Origin: Flavobacteriaceae bacterium
GTDB lineage: Bacteria > Bacteroidota > Bacteroidia > Flavobacteriales > Flavobacteriaceae
DNA: 64,000 nt
Assembly (NCBI GenBank): GCA_017858055.1
Contig: JAFMCA010000001.1
Location: forward strand, 62,001 to 126,000
Reading direction: 5' to 3'
A program made the position numbers and the translations under genes. Shown here one piece after another: positions 9,438-17,179 of this stretch; within the stretch, counting starts at the first letter, position 1, and each line of letters starts with the position of its first letter. A model generated the notes under the pieces. It was not told the DNA's origin and did no database searches. It worked only from the letters and a program-made list of their open reading frames with translations.

Positions 9438-12400
9438 TTGGAAGAAGAGAACGAAGATAATATCGAAGAGCAAAAAGAGGAAAACCCCTCCAAAGGTGTA
9501 AGCCTGTCCAAAGAAGTATTAGGACATAAGGTTGATATTCAAGGGCAAGAGGTTGAAGGTTCAGTTGCCGGGGTAAAAGCCACGATAACGGGACCAGGAG
9601 ATTCTTATGTCATTGAGGCGAGTCTCAGCCGACAAGATGATGGAATTCTGATTTCTGGTCAAGGTACCTATACGAACGGACCGCTTGAAGGTCAACTTTC
9701 AGCTTCGATTTCTACCGATGAAAACTACATCCCCGACCCAAGTACATTAAATGTTGGAGGTGGGGTAAAAGTTAGCAATGAAATTTCAGGTATCCTTATT
9801 GAGCTTGCAGGAACTATGGAAAACGGTTCCCTTGCAAGTCTTTCTGGGACTATTCAAGGACCTCAAGGGGCCTATTATATCAATGCATCTGTAGTAGATA
9901 ACGGGGATACGTATCAAATAACGGGTGAGGGTGTTTTTGCTGCTGGTCCAGTTCAAGGAGCTATTCAAGCTCAAATATTGACAGACAAATCCTTTAATAT
10001 TGATCCCTCCTCTCTAAATATTGGGGGATCCGTAAACATTGAAAAAGAACTTGTAGGCGTTACGGTCAAACTTTCGGGTGTCATGGAGTCAGGTTCAATG
10101 TCCAGTCTCTCTGGAACTATTGAAGGCCCCGATGGAGCATTTGTTATTAATGCATCAGTAGTTGACAATGGAGGCTCCTATACCATTTCCGGTTCTGGTG
10201 CTTATTTGATGGGTCCATTACAAGGAAGTTTAAACGCTGAAATACAAACAGATCCTTCTTTTAATATAGATCCTTCTTCTCTGAATATAGGAGGTGATGT
10301 AGCGCTGAGTCAAGAGATAGCTGGAAATCAAATAGACCTTGCAGGAGCGGTAGCCAATGGATCACTTTCCTCTTTAATGGGGTCAATTCAAGGTCCAAGT
10401 CAGGCCTATTTTCTGAATGTTTCTGTTGTAGACAACGGAGGAACTTATACTATAACAGGGGGGGGTGCTTTCAGTGCCGGACCAATTCAAGGAAACCTTA
10501 ATGCACAAATAGATACAGATGCAGCCTTTACTATCGATCCTTCTTCCTTTAATGTTAGTGGAGATGCAGCCGTAGATACTGAAGTTGCAGGGTTTAAAAT
10601 AAATCTTGCGGGTGCTGTTGAAGAAGGATCGTTAAAAAGTTTAGTTGGAATTATTGAGGGTCCTGGCGGAGCTTTCCTGATCAACGTATCGGTTATCGAT
10701 AATGGAGGAACATATACCATTACAGGAGAAGGTGCTTTTGCAGTAGGTCCTGTTCAAGGAAACTTAAGTGCTCAAATCGAAACGGATGGCTCCTTTAATA
10801 TAGATCCAGCCTCCTTCAATGTCAGCGGTGATGCTACTGTAGATACCGAACTCATGGGGATTAAGATCAACATGACTGGGGCAGTTGAAAATGGATCTTT
10901 AGCTAGTTTAGTTGGTGTAATAATTGGACCCAATGATTTCTTTACAGTCAATGCAGCAGTAGAAGACACCGGAGATCAGTACAAAGTTATCGGTGATGGG
11001 GTATTTACAGCCGGACCCGTAGTTGGGAATGTTCATGGTGAAATTTTCACAGACAAAAGTTTTATTCCAGATTTGGGATCGATCATCTTATCGGGTGATG
11101 CTACTGTAGATACCGAGCTTGCCGGGAATCAAATCAATATGTCTGGTGTTATGGAAGCCGGATCCTTGCAAAGTTTAGAAGGTACGATCAACGGTCCAAA
11201 TGGAATGTACCTACTTACAGCCTCCGTAACGGATAATGGAGACACCTATTCCATACAAGGGGGTGGCGCTTTTAGTGCAGGCCCAATAGAAGGGAATGTA
11301 GCAGGTGAAATTCAAACCGATAAAAACTTTAATCCAGATTTCAATTCTCTTCAAATTAGTGGTGATGCCCTTGTTGATACCGACTTAGCTGGGAATCATA
11401 TCAATATGGCAGGATTGATGGAGAACGGCTCGCTCCAAAGTCTTGTAGGATCCATAGAAGGACCAAACGGACTTTATATGTTGTCCGTATCGGTTGTTAA
11501 TAATGGGGACGGTTATACCATCACGGGGGGAGGAAACTTCGCTATGGGACCTGTAGAAGGAGAAGTTTCAGGTGAAATACAAACCGACCCCAATTTCAAT
11601 CCCTTTTTTGATACTTTAAATGTCAGTGGTGAAGCGAATGTAGATACTGAAACTGCTGGTCATCATATAGTGATGAAAGGGGTTATGGTCAATGGCTCTT
11701 TAGCAAGTTTGGTAGGAACTATTGAAGGACCAAACGGTCTATATGTCATCAATGCCTCTGTTGTTGACAATGGAAGTGGATATACCCTAACAGGTGAAGG
11801 CGCTTTTGCCAACGGACCCATTCAAGGATCGGTGCATGGGACGATTAATACCGACCCAAATTTTGCTCCAGATTTCTCGAGTCTCAATATGGGAGGTCAG
11901 GCAAGTATAAATACAGAAGTAGCTGGAAACAAAGTTAATGTTAATGCCGAGGTAAATAACGGTTACCTAGAAAGTATTGCTGGAACAGTAGAAGGTCCCG
12001 GAGGATTGTATAAAATAAGTGCAAAAGGCGTACGTGAAGGGGATCAAGGCTATGATATTGAAGCTGCAGGTGCTTTTACATTCTTTGATGAAAAATTCTC
12101 TATCGAACCCCCGCCAATTCTTTTGCCTGCTGGAGTTCCTGGGGTATATATAGAGATTAGTAGTGATATAACATTTGGTGCCAAAGCCTCAGCCGATATG
12201 GTTACTGGCTTTAAAACCAATCCTCATTTTGTCCCTGATTTTTCAACTTTTGAAGTGCGGTCTGCAACCTTGCTAGGCCATGGAGAGGTTGCCGTGAGTA
12301 TTTTTGGAGGGATTAGCGTTGGCTTGCCCTTTGCTAAAGTTTCTGCAGGAATCAAAGCGAGATTAAAGGGGGTGATTGACGCCATGTTGAACCTGACCGC

Positions 12401-13475
12401 TGACGCCAAGGGATTGAAGGTTAGTGGGTCACTTTATGCAGCACTCTTAGGAGCCCTTTTTGCTTCAGTACGATTAAAGTTTTTATTCTTTAAAAAAGAA
12501 TTTGACTTCAAAATTATTGAGGGAAAAGTAGCTTCCTTGGAAAAAGAATTTGGTCCAACAGATTTTACTTTTGCTAATGTTTTAAAAGGATTTCAATTTG
12601 GAACAGAGGACATCTCTATTCCAGGAAAAGATATGAAAGCTAAACCTCCAGATCCTAAGGATACTGCTGGGGATAGCGACAAAGAGTTGGAGGAAGCCAA
12701 AGCAGCTGATGATGATTCTAAAAAAGAAAAAGAAGATACAGTTCAAGGGAAATTTGCAGGATCACCCACTCTAGGAAATGGTTCACCCATTCAAAAAAAG
12801 AACGAGGGTGGAGACCTCCCCAGTAACTTAAAGACAGGGGTAGAAAAACTTTCAGGACAAGATATGTCTGACGTTTCGGTTCATAAAAATTCGGACAAAC
12901 CCGCTCAACTCAATGCGCATGCCTATGCTCAAGGATCGGATATTCATTTAGGACCAGGTCAAGAAAAACACCTTCCCCATGAAGCTTGGCACGTTGCACA
13001 ACAAAAACAGGGCAGAGTAGCACCTACCAAACAATTTAAAGCAGACGTTTTAATCAACGATGATGAGGGTCTTGAAAAAGAGGCAGATGAAATGGGTCAA
13101 AAAGCTGTAGAGGCCGGTAACGATGTAGAAAAATTAGAGGGTGCTGCCGCATTTGATGTTGAAAAATCAGCATCAACGGGCGATACCCCTCAACTAAAAT
13201 CTGCGGGACCTTTGAACTTTCAAAGCATCCAAAAGGTGGCGGATAAAAGTTCAAATGTTTCTCAATTAATGGAAATAGATACCTTAGCAAATAAACGAGA
13301 CCGATCTGGAATAAAACAATTACAAGGTATGGCAAACAGATCTAAAATGAGTGACAGCCCGCTTCAAGCCTTTGGAATTGGCAATGGAGAAATAGGCGTG
13401 ACCTCAGAACATGAAAAATCGGAAACTGCGGTTCAGACCGAGAGCGATGTGAATTCCCAAGTAACAGAAATTTAA
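9438..13475 (+). CDS. Repeat protein with C-terminal DUF4157 (eCIS core) domain, likely eCIS cargo or accessory
   Basis: A 1345-aa protein in four parts. Residues 1-27 are acidic (EEENEDNIEEQKEEN). Residues about 28-917 are about ten tandem 89-residue repeats rich in Gly, Ser and Asn. Residues about 918-1075 form a Gly/Ala-rich, partly hydrophobic block ending in a basic FFKKEFDFK stretch. After a charged linker comes a DUF4157 domain (about 1120-1210) with HEAWH at 1181-1185, preceded by AYAQGSDIHLGPG and followed by GLEKEADEMG. A low-complexity tail contains LQGMANRS. DUF4157 is the domain most tightly linked to eCIS loci and resembles a metallopeptidase; whether it cleaves the protein or marks it as cargo is not settled. 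The only in-frame start is TTG 9438, directly after an in-frame TAA; the first internal ATG is beyond residue 120, inside repeat 2. No signal peptide. Confidence 0.8.
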   Translation: MEEENEDNIEEQKEENPSKGVSLSKEVLGHKVDIQGQEVEGSVAGVKATITGPGDSYVIEASLSRQDDGILISGQGTYTNGPLEGQLSASISTDENYIPDPSTLNVGGGVKVSNEISGILIELAGTMENGSLASLSGTIQGPQGAYYINASVVDNGDTYQITGEGVFAAGPVQGAIQAQILTDKSFNIDPSSLNIGGSVNIEKELVGVTVKLSGVMESGSMSSLSGTIEGPDGAFVINASVVDNGGSYTISGSGAYLMGPLQGSLNAEIQTDPSFNIDPSSLNIGGDVALSQEIAGNQIDLAGAVANGSLSSLMGSIQGPSQAYFLNVSVVDNGGTYTITGGGAFSAGPIQGNLNAQIDTDAAFTIDPSSFNVSGDAAVDTEVAGFKINLAGAVEEGSLKSLVGIIEGPGGAFLINVSVIDNGGTYTITGEGAFAVGPVQGNLSAQIETDGSFNIDPASFNVSGDATVDTELMGIKINMTGAVENGSLASLVGVIIGPNDFFTVNAAVEDTGDQYKVIGDGVFTAGPVVGNVHGEIFTDKSFIPDLGSIILSGDATVDTELAGNQINMSGVMEAGSLQSLEGTINGPNGMYLLTASVTDNGDTYSIQGGGAFSAGPIEGNVAGEIQTDKNFNPDFNSLQISGDALVDTDLAGNHINMAGLMENGSLQSLVGSIEGPNGLYMLSVSVVNNGDGYTITGGGNFAMGPVEGEVSGEIQTDPNFNPFFDTLNVSGEANVDTETAGHHIVMKGVMVNGSLASLVGTIEGPNGLYVINASVVDNGSGYTLTGEGAFANGPIQGSVHGTINTDPNFAPDFSSLNMGGQASINTEVAGNKVNVNAEVNNGYLESIAGTVEGPGGLYKISAKGVREGDQGYDIEAAGAFTFFDEKFSIEPPPILLPAGVPGVYIEISSDITFGAKASADMVTGFKTNPHFVPDFSTFEVRSATLLGHGEVAVSIFGGISVGLPFAKVSAGIKARLKGVIDAMLNLTADAKGLKVSGSLYAALLGALFASVRLKFLFFKKEFDFKIIEGKVASLEKEFGPTDFTFANVLKGFQFGTEDISIPGKDMKAKPPDPKDTAGDSDKELEEAKAADDDSKKEKEDTVQGKFAGSPTLGNGSPIQKKNEGGDLPSNLKTGVEKLSGQDMSDVSVHKNSDKPAQLNAHAYAQGSDIHLGPGQEKHLPHEAWHVAQQKQGRVAPTKQFKADVLINDDEGLEKEADEMGQKAVEAGNDVEKLEGAAAFDVEKSASTGDTPQLKSAGPLNFQSIQKVADKSSNVSQLMEIDTLANKRDRSGIKQLQGMANRSKMSDSPLQAFGIGNGEIGVTSEHEKSETAVQTESDVNSQVTEI
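9519..12188 (+). repeat. Ten tandem 267-bp units coding 89-aa repeats
   Basis: The units have an exact period of 267 bp: for example GATGCTACTGTAGATACCGA occurs at 10830 and again at 11097. The protein consensus is roughly AG-x2-I-x-(L/M)-x-G, then NGSL-x-SL-x-G-x-I-x-GP-x-G, then ASV-x-DNG-x-TY-x-ITG-x-GAF, then GP-x-(Q/E)G, then (E/Q)I-x-TD-x-x-F-x-(I/P)D-x-(S)SL-x-(V/I)-x-G-x-A-x-VDTE. Units 2-9 are full length, unit 1 is divergent and unit 10 decays after its first half. DNA identity between neighbours is moderate, so the array is old rather than a recent expansion. Alternating short hydrophobic stretches and GP/NG turns suggest a beta-solenoid or beta-sandwich array. Confidence 0.85.
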
Positions 13476-13477
13476 AA

Positions 13478-14263
13478 ATGTATAGATTTTCTTCAGGTTT
13501 AAAATACTCAGGCACCACAGAAAAGGGGGTAGCCTATCTTATTTTTCAGTCTGAAGGGGAAGTGGGTAATCGCTATTTTGATCAAGAAAATTGGAAATAT
13601 TTAGGAGAACGACCAAAGGGTACTCGAGCCTATACCAGTAATTTTTATGGTAGGATTGAACTGTTTAAAAAGCCATTAAGTAACCAAAAGGCAGAATTTT
13701 TATTCAATGCTCTGGATGGAATTCAGCCAGAAGAAAAACACCCTGCTCTCCTTCATGGTTTCAAAGCTGAAGCCCAAAGATTATTAAGTACCGTTGCTAA
13801 AGAAGTAGTTCAACAATACGAAGGCTTTATCGATTTTTTAAATGAAGTATTTGAATTAGAGGTCCATACTCAAAAAGACAAAAACTTCAAGACTTTTTCA
13901 GATGATATTGGACCTTTTGCCATAGGAAAAATAGGCCAACGCGATTTTGTTCTTCCCGAATTCCCAACCCTCTATCTTGCACCAGCGTTATGGAGAGAGA
14001 TTAATTGGTACATTAACAATTATCTTTCAGGACCTTATCCTGATGATCCAGAACATCCTAATCTTGAACGATTTCACTGGAATAAATTAAAACTACCCAC
14101 TGAATTCAATTCAACATATCATGAGGGAGTTGCGTATTTTTTGATTGCCAATTTCATTTTAATTTATGAAGCTTTTAGTGAGAACAAAAAAGGAGAAACC
14201 CTACAATTCTATATTGACTTAATTCAAAATCAAGGCCTTAGACCTTGGCAACAACTATTTTAA
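13478..14263 (+). CDS. Unrecognised 261-aa protein in the eCIS operon
   Basis: I do not recognise this family. It is a 261-aa soluble protein without signal peptide or membrane segment, starting 2 nt after the stop of the DUF4157 gene, so the two are almost certainly co-translated. Visible features are an N-terminal aromatic, Gly-rich part (to about residue 70), a helical middle (HGFKAEAQRLLSTVAKEVVQQ, about 92-112) and a C-terminal part with many Trp/Tyr residues (ALWREINWYINNYL, YHEGVAYFLIANF) ending in RPWQQLF. Its place between the DUF4157 protein and a Lys/Glu-rich small protein suggests a partner such as a loading adaptor, chaperone or second cargo. That is inference from position only. 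Confidence 0.6.
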   Translation: MYRFSSGLKYSGTTEKGVAYLIFQSEGEVGNRYFDQENWKYLGERPKGTRAYTSNFYGRIELFKKPLSNQKAEFLFNALDGIQPEEKHPALLHGFKAEAQRLLSTVAKEVVQQYEGFIDFLNEVFELEVHTQKDKNFKTFSDDIGPFAIGKIGQRDFVLPEFPTLYLAPALWREINWYINNYLSGPYPDDPEHPNLERFHWNKLKLPTEFNSTYHEGVAYFLIANFILIYEAFSENKKGETLQFYIDLIQNQGLRPWQQLF

Positions 14264-14274
14264 TTTTTTGACAG

Positions 14275-14574
14275 ATGGCTAAATTTAAAGAGAAACAAAA
14301 GAAAGAAAAGGTAGAAGAAACGGACGACATGAAAAGCGAAAATCAAGAGCTTGATTTAGAAGGGGATTCTGAAAAAGAAAATGAAATTGAGGCTTTGCAA
14401 AAAATGGCAGATGATTCAAAAGAGGTGAAGGAAATTGAAAAAACCGAAGAAGAAGCAAATAAGGAAAATGAAGATTTAAAAGCAGAAGAAGCCAAAAAGG
14501 AGGAAGAGACAAAGAAGGAAGATGTGAAAGAAGAGAAAGTAGATAAAAAAGGAGCTGAAAAGAAGAAAAAATAA
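14275..14574 (+). CDS. Lys/Glu-rich 99-aa protein with an LQ-x-MA motif, eCIS-linked
   Basis: A 99-aa protein made almost entirely of Lys, Glu, Asp and Ala, probably disordered or a single charged helix. The one non-repetitive part is residues about 37-49, ENEIEALQKMADDS. This resembles IKQLQGMANRS near the C-terminus of the 1345-aa DUF4157 protein two genes upstream; LQ-x-MA-xx-S strings recur in Bacteroidota proteins that carry DUF4157. It starts 11 nt after the preceding gene, so it belongs to the same transcription unit. The coding strand is supported by ATG position, operon direction and the motif; the reverse-strand frame over the same bases is only Leu/Phe low complexity. Function unknown. 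Confidence 0.55.
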   Translation: MAKFKEKQKKEKVEETDDMKSENQELDLEGDSEKENEIEALQKMADDSKEVKEIEKTEEEANKENEDLKAEEAKKEEETKKEDVKEEKVDKKGAEKKKK

Positions 14575-14590
14575 AAGTTAAGAGGTAATC

Positions 14591-15280
14591 ATGAGAGAAA
14601 AACTACATTTTTATTTAAATGACACTAAAAATAAAAAAGCCAAGATTATTGATGTATTCATCTATACGATTATCTTTTTAACGGTCATTGATCACGGAAT
14701 GCAAACCATGCCCTCCATGGCTGATTACCATGTTTATTTAGAAAACTGGGAAATCATCCCGATTGTACTCTTTACAATAGAATTGGTATTGAGGATCTAT
14801 TCAGCACCAAATCGTATTAAATTTATTTTTAGTTTCTGGGGATTGGTAGATATGATAGCTTTAGTTCCCTATTATTTAGGTCTTCCTGCGGATTTAAGAG
14901 AAATTAGAGTCTTGAGATTTCTTTCGCTCTTGAAATACGAACCTGCCTCTCAAAAAATAGTCAAAGCATTCAAAAGTATTACCAAGGAATTAATCATCTT
15001 TTCTATATTGACCGTTTTCGTTCTTTATGTTGCAGCCGTCGGAATTTATCATTTTGAAAATCCAGTCCAGCCCGAACAATTTCCAGATATATTTCATTCC
15101 ATATGGTGGGCAGTAGCAACTTTGACTACTGTGGGTTATGGCGATGTTTATCCGATAACAGGTGGAGGAAAGATCTTTTCATCGGTTGTTGTTTTTGTAG
15201 GATTAGGAATCGTCGCTTTACCTGCGGGTCTTATCGCGAGTGCTTTTACGGGAATTTTTAGGGAAAAGTCAGAAGAGTAA
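14591..15280 (+). CDS. Voltage-gated potassium channel family protein
   Basis: A 229-aa inner-membrane protein with six predicted membrane segments. The S4-like helix has positive residues at every third place (R103, R106, R109, then K115), and the pore loop carries the K+ selectivity filter TLTTVGYGDVYP at about 178-189, followed by the S6 helix (VFVGLGIVALPAGL). This layout is that of small bacterial Kv-type channels that pass K+ across the cytoplasmic membrane in response to voltage. No cytoplasmic ligand domain follows S6. It begins 16 nt after the stop of the Lys/Glu-rich gene, so it may be transcribed with the eCIS cargo genes; a functional link is not shown by the sequence. Confidence 0.85.
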   Translation: MREKLHFYLNDTKNKKAKIIDVFIYTIIFLTVIDHGMQTMPSMADYHVYLENWEIIPIVLFTIELVLRIYSAPNRIKFIFSFWGLVDMIALVPYYLGLPADLREIRVLRFLSLLKYEPASQKIVKAFKSITKELIIFSILTVFVLYVAAVGIYHFENPVQPEQFPDIFHSIWWAVATLTTVGYGDVYPITGGGKIFSSVVVFVGLGIVALPAGLIASAFTGIFREKSEE

Positions 15281-15454
15281 AAAAAAGATATATTATTTGG
15301 AAAAGAATGCGCTTTTTTGATAGAGTATTCCCTTCTTGATTGGCGATCAACGTCCACTCATTTTGTTTTATTTTCAGATGTATAGGGGGTATGGTTTTAA
15401 TATGGAATCTATTTGCACTATATTGACTGTATTATTAACCATAAATCAATTAAA

Positions 15455-15622
15455 ATGAAACAAGTAAAGTGTGCAGATTTAGGAAACGATTGTGATTTCG
15501 TTGCGAAAGGAACCCTAGAGGAAGTGATGAGTCAAGTTGCAGACCATGCGACTGGAGTTCACAAAATGACAATTACAGATGATGTTGTTGCAGCTGTTAA
15601 AGGGGTAATGACGGAACTATAA
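15455..15622 (+). CDS. DUF1059-type small protein
   Basis: A 55-aa protein starting at ATG 15455 (MKQVKCADLG), which is 14 codons inside the longest open frame; the upstream part does not resemble the family and the ATG follows TTAAA. The pattern KCADLG..CDF.A.G...E....V..HA....GVH...I is that of DUF1059, small proteins of 55-70 residues with conserved Cys and His residues that may bind metal. The biochemical role is unknown. It stands alone, 174 bp after the K+ channel gene. Confidence 0.75.
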   Translation: MKQVKCADLGNDCDFVAKGTLEEVMSQVADHATGVHKMTITDDVVAAVKGVMTEL

Positions 15623-15625
15623 AGG

Positions 15626-15847
15626 TTGGAATATAGGATTTTACCAAAGCCCTCCCAAGTGGAGAGTTTTTCTTTTACACCAAGGGATACCATCCAAATC
15701 CCTATTTCTCCTTCGAAACTTTTACCATTATCAAGAATTCCCATATTATGGTTTTTAGGAGTGTGGTTTCGAGCCTATGGGATAGGTAATGTGGCAGCTA
15801 AATCATTAGAGGGTCAGTACAGCTTAACAGGCAGCATCTCTTTATAA
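15626..15847 (+). pseudogene. Short remnant ORF, possibly the N-terminus of a GH20 hexosaminidase
   Basis: An open frame of 73 codons starts with TTG 3 nt after the DUF1059 stop. Its first residues, YRILPKPSQVESFSFTPRDT, resemble the N-terminal domain of bacterial beta-N-acetylhexosaminidases of family GH20 (a PKP-S-x-VE entry followed by T-I). The frame then loses any likeness and stops. It has no signal peptide and no catalytic domain, so if the likeness is real it is a broken 5' fragment. It could equally be a chance frame. Its place next to a tRNA and the eCIS locus fits a gene cut by insertion or deletion. Confidence 0.3.
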
Positions 15848-15956
15848 ATCTGATCCAAAACTTATACATTGCAATAACTATTGAGATTTTGTAATTGATT
15901 ACAATCTTTATTATTCTTTGATAGGACTTGTGTGCAAATAGTGTGCAAGTAAGAAA

Positions 15957-15989
15957 ATAAAAAAAGGGACAACATTACGCTATCCCTTT
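15957..15989 (-). terminator. Intrinsic terminator after tRNA-Arg
   Basis: On the - strand AAAGGGA (15989-15983) pairs with TCCCTTT (15969-15963) across a 13-nt loop and is followed by a run of seven T and then ATTTT. It lies 10 bp past the 3' end of tRNA-Arg. Confidence 0.7.
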
Positions 15990-15998
15990 GTTTATATG

Positions 15999-16072
15999 TG
16001 ACCTCGAGAGGATTCAAACCTCTAACCTCTTGAGCCGTAATCAAGTGCACTATTCAGTTATGCTACGAGGCC
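15999..16072 (-). tRNA. tRNA-Arg (anticodon ACG)
   Basis: A complete 74-nt cloverleaf on the - strand. The acceptor stem GGCCTCG pairs with CGAGGTC (one G-T pair), the D stem is GCAT/GTGC, the anticodon stem CTTGA/TCAAG encloses the loop TTACGGC with anticodon ACG, and the T stem AGAGG/CCTCT encloses TTTGAAT. The discriminator is A and CCA is not encoded. A TATATTTG -7 box lies upstream at 16092-16085, a few bases before the mature 5' end. The 3' end faces the eCIS side of the window. Confidence 0.93.
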
Positions 16073-16183
16073 TTTTTGTGAGTGCAAATATAAATAAAAT
16101 CTTGTTTACATGGACTGTATTAAATTCAAATTTCAAACTGGGTACAGGTTAATAAACTTAACTGTATATTGCATTTTTTTTAA

Positions 16184-17122
16184 ATGGATTATATAGGGAT
16201 CTGTATCGGATTAATCTTGTTGATTAAAGGAGGCGACTGGCTTTTGGATGCTGCAGTAGCCTTATCTATTAAGCTCAATATTCCTAAAATTGTTATTGGG
16301 ATGACGGTAGTTTCTTTTGCAACCTCTGCTCCAGAATTAATTGTCAGTATAAAATCAGCAATTAAAGGATATCCTGATCTTGCCCTTGGAAATGTTGTAG
16401 GGTCGAATATTGCTAATTTGGCTTTGGTTTTAGGAACTGTACTAGTAATCTCACCGATTGAAGTCACCAAAAGTTTTTACAAAACAGACTGGCCCATGAT
16501 GCTTTTCGCGTCCCTACTATTCTATTATTTTATTAAAAACGATGGAGTGTTAAGTCAATACGAAGGGGGAATTTTTGTTGTTCTTCTGGTCTTGTTTTTA
16601 GTTTATCTTTTATTCTTTCAAAAAAAAGCAATAATTGAAGATCATTTAGGGTCTCTCAATCAAGATTTAAATCAAAGTAAACTTCTCATATTATTAGCTG
16701 CAGGGGGATTTTTCTTATGGCTTGGTTCAGAAGTCCTTATTAAGTCCGCTGTTTCTCTTGCCACTGCAATGGGGGTTAGTGAACGCATCATTAGTATTTC
16801 AATTGTTTCTGTAGGGACGAGCATACCTGAATTGTCAGCCTCAATTATAGCTATCCTCAATAAGGAAAAAGCCATTTCTATTGGAAATCTTATTGGATCA
16901 AATGTATTTAATATTCTTGCCGTCATGGGAGTTACGGCTTTAATTAATCCGGTAAAGATGATGGATCAAGCTCTTTTGAACAATGATTTTCTATGGATGC
17001 TTGGCGTATCCTTTTTAATTTTCCCACTAGTTTTTATAAACAAGAGCATGCGTTTAGGGAGGCTAGAGGGGCTGGTTCTTCTCTCATTATATGGTATTTT
17101 TCTCTACCAAATGTTGGGGTAA
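16184..17122 (+). CDS. Calcium/sodium antiporter (CaCA family, YrbG-like)
   Basis: A 312-aa inner-membrane protein with two inverted halves of about five helices each. The first alpha repeat contains VVSFATSAPELIVS and GNVVGSNIANLALVLG; the second contains IVSVGTSIPELSAS and GNLIGSNVFNILAVMG. The paired (S/G)-x-x-T-S-x-PEL and G-N-x-x-GSN motifs bind the cation in Na+/Ca2+ and related exchangers, which use an ion gradient to expel Ca2+. The ATG at 16184 is close to the N-terminus expected for the family. It is a single gene, with the tRNA on the left in the opposite direction and glutamine synthetase converging from the right. Confidence 0.9.
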   Translation: MDYIGICIGLILLIKGGDWLLDAAVALSIKLNIPKIVIGMTVVSFATSAPELIVSIKSAIKGYPDLALGNVVGSNIANLALVLGTVLVISPIEVTKSFYKTDWPMMLFASLLFYYFIKNDGVLSQYEGGIFVVLLVLFLVYLLFFQKKAIIEDHLGSLNQDLNQSKLLILLAAGGFFLWLGSEVLIKSAVSLATAMGVSERIISISIVSVGTSIPELSASIIAILNKEKAISIGNLIGSNVFNILAVMGVTALINPVKMMDQALLNNDFLWMLGVSFLIFPLVFINKSMRLGRLEGLVLLSLYGIFLYQMLG

Positions 17123-17156
17123 AAAAAAACACCTCAAAGCCGGAGCGATGAGATGT
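17121..17156 (-). terminator. Terminator of the GSII gene
   Basis: On the - strand ACATCTCA (17156-17149) pairs with TGAGGTGT (17136-17129, with one T-G pair), followed by a run of nine T. It sits between the convergent GSII and antiporter genes. On the + strand one pair becomes a mismatch and no T run follows, so it mainly serves the - strand. Confidence 0.7.
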
Positions 17157-17179
17157 TTGTAGAATTAAAAACTACTTTT

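Noticed and set aside
9519-12188. The 267-bp array as a CRISPR or satellite repeat
   Set aside because: The units are coding, in frame and diverged mainly at third positions and variable residues; there are no spacers between them.
14285-14512. A 75-aa Leu/Phe-rich reverse frame over the Lys/Glu-rich gene
   Set aside because: It is the reverse complement of a low-complexity coding stretch and runs against the operon; no start context or family supports it.
15375-15395. ATAGGGGGT upstream of the DUF1059 gene as another nitrogen-control site
   Set aside because: Only one half is present; no ACCC partner lies at the right distance.
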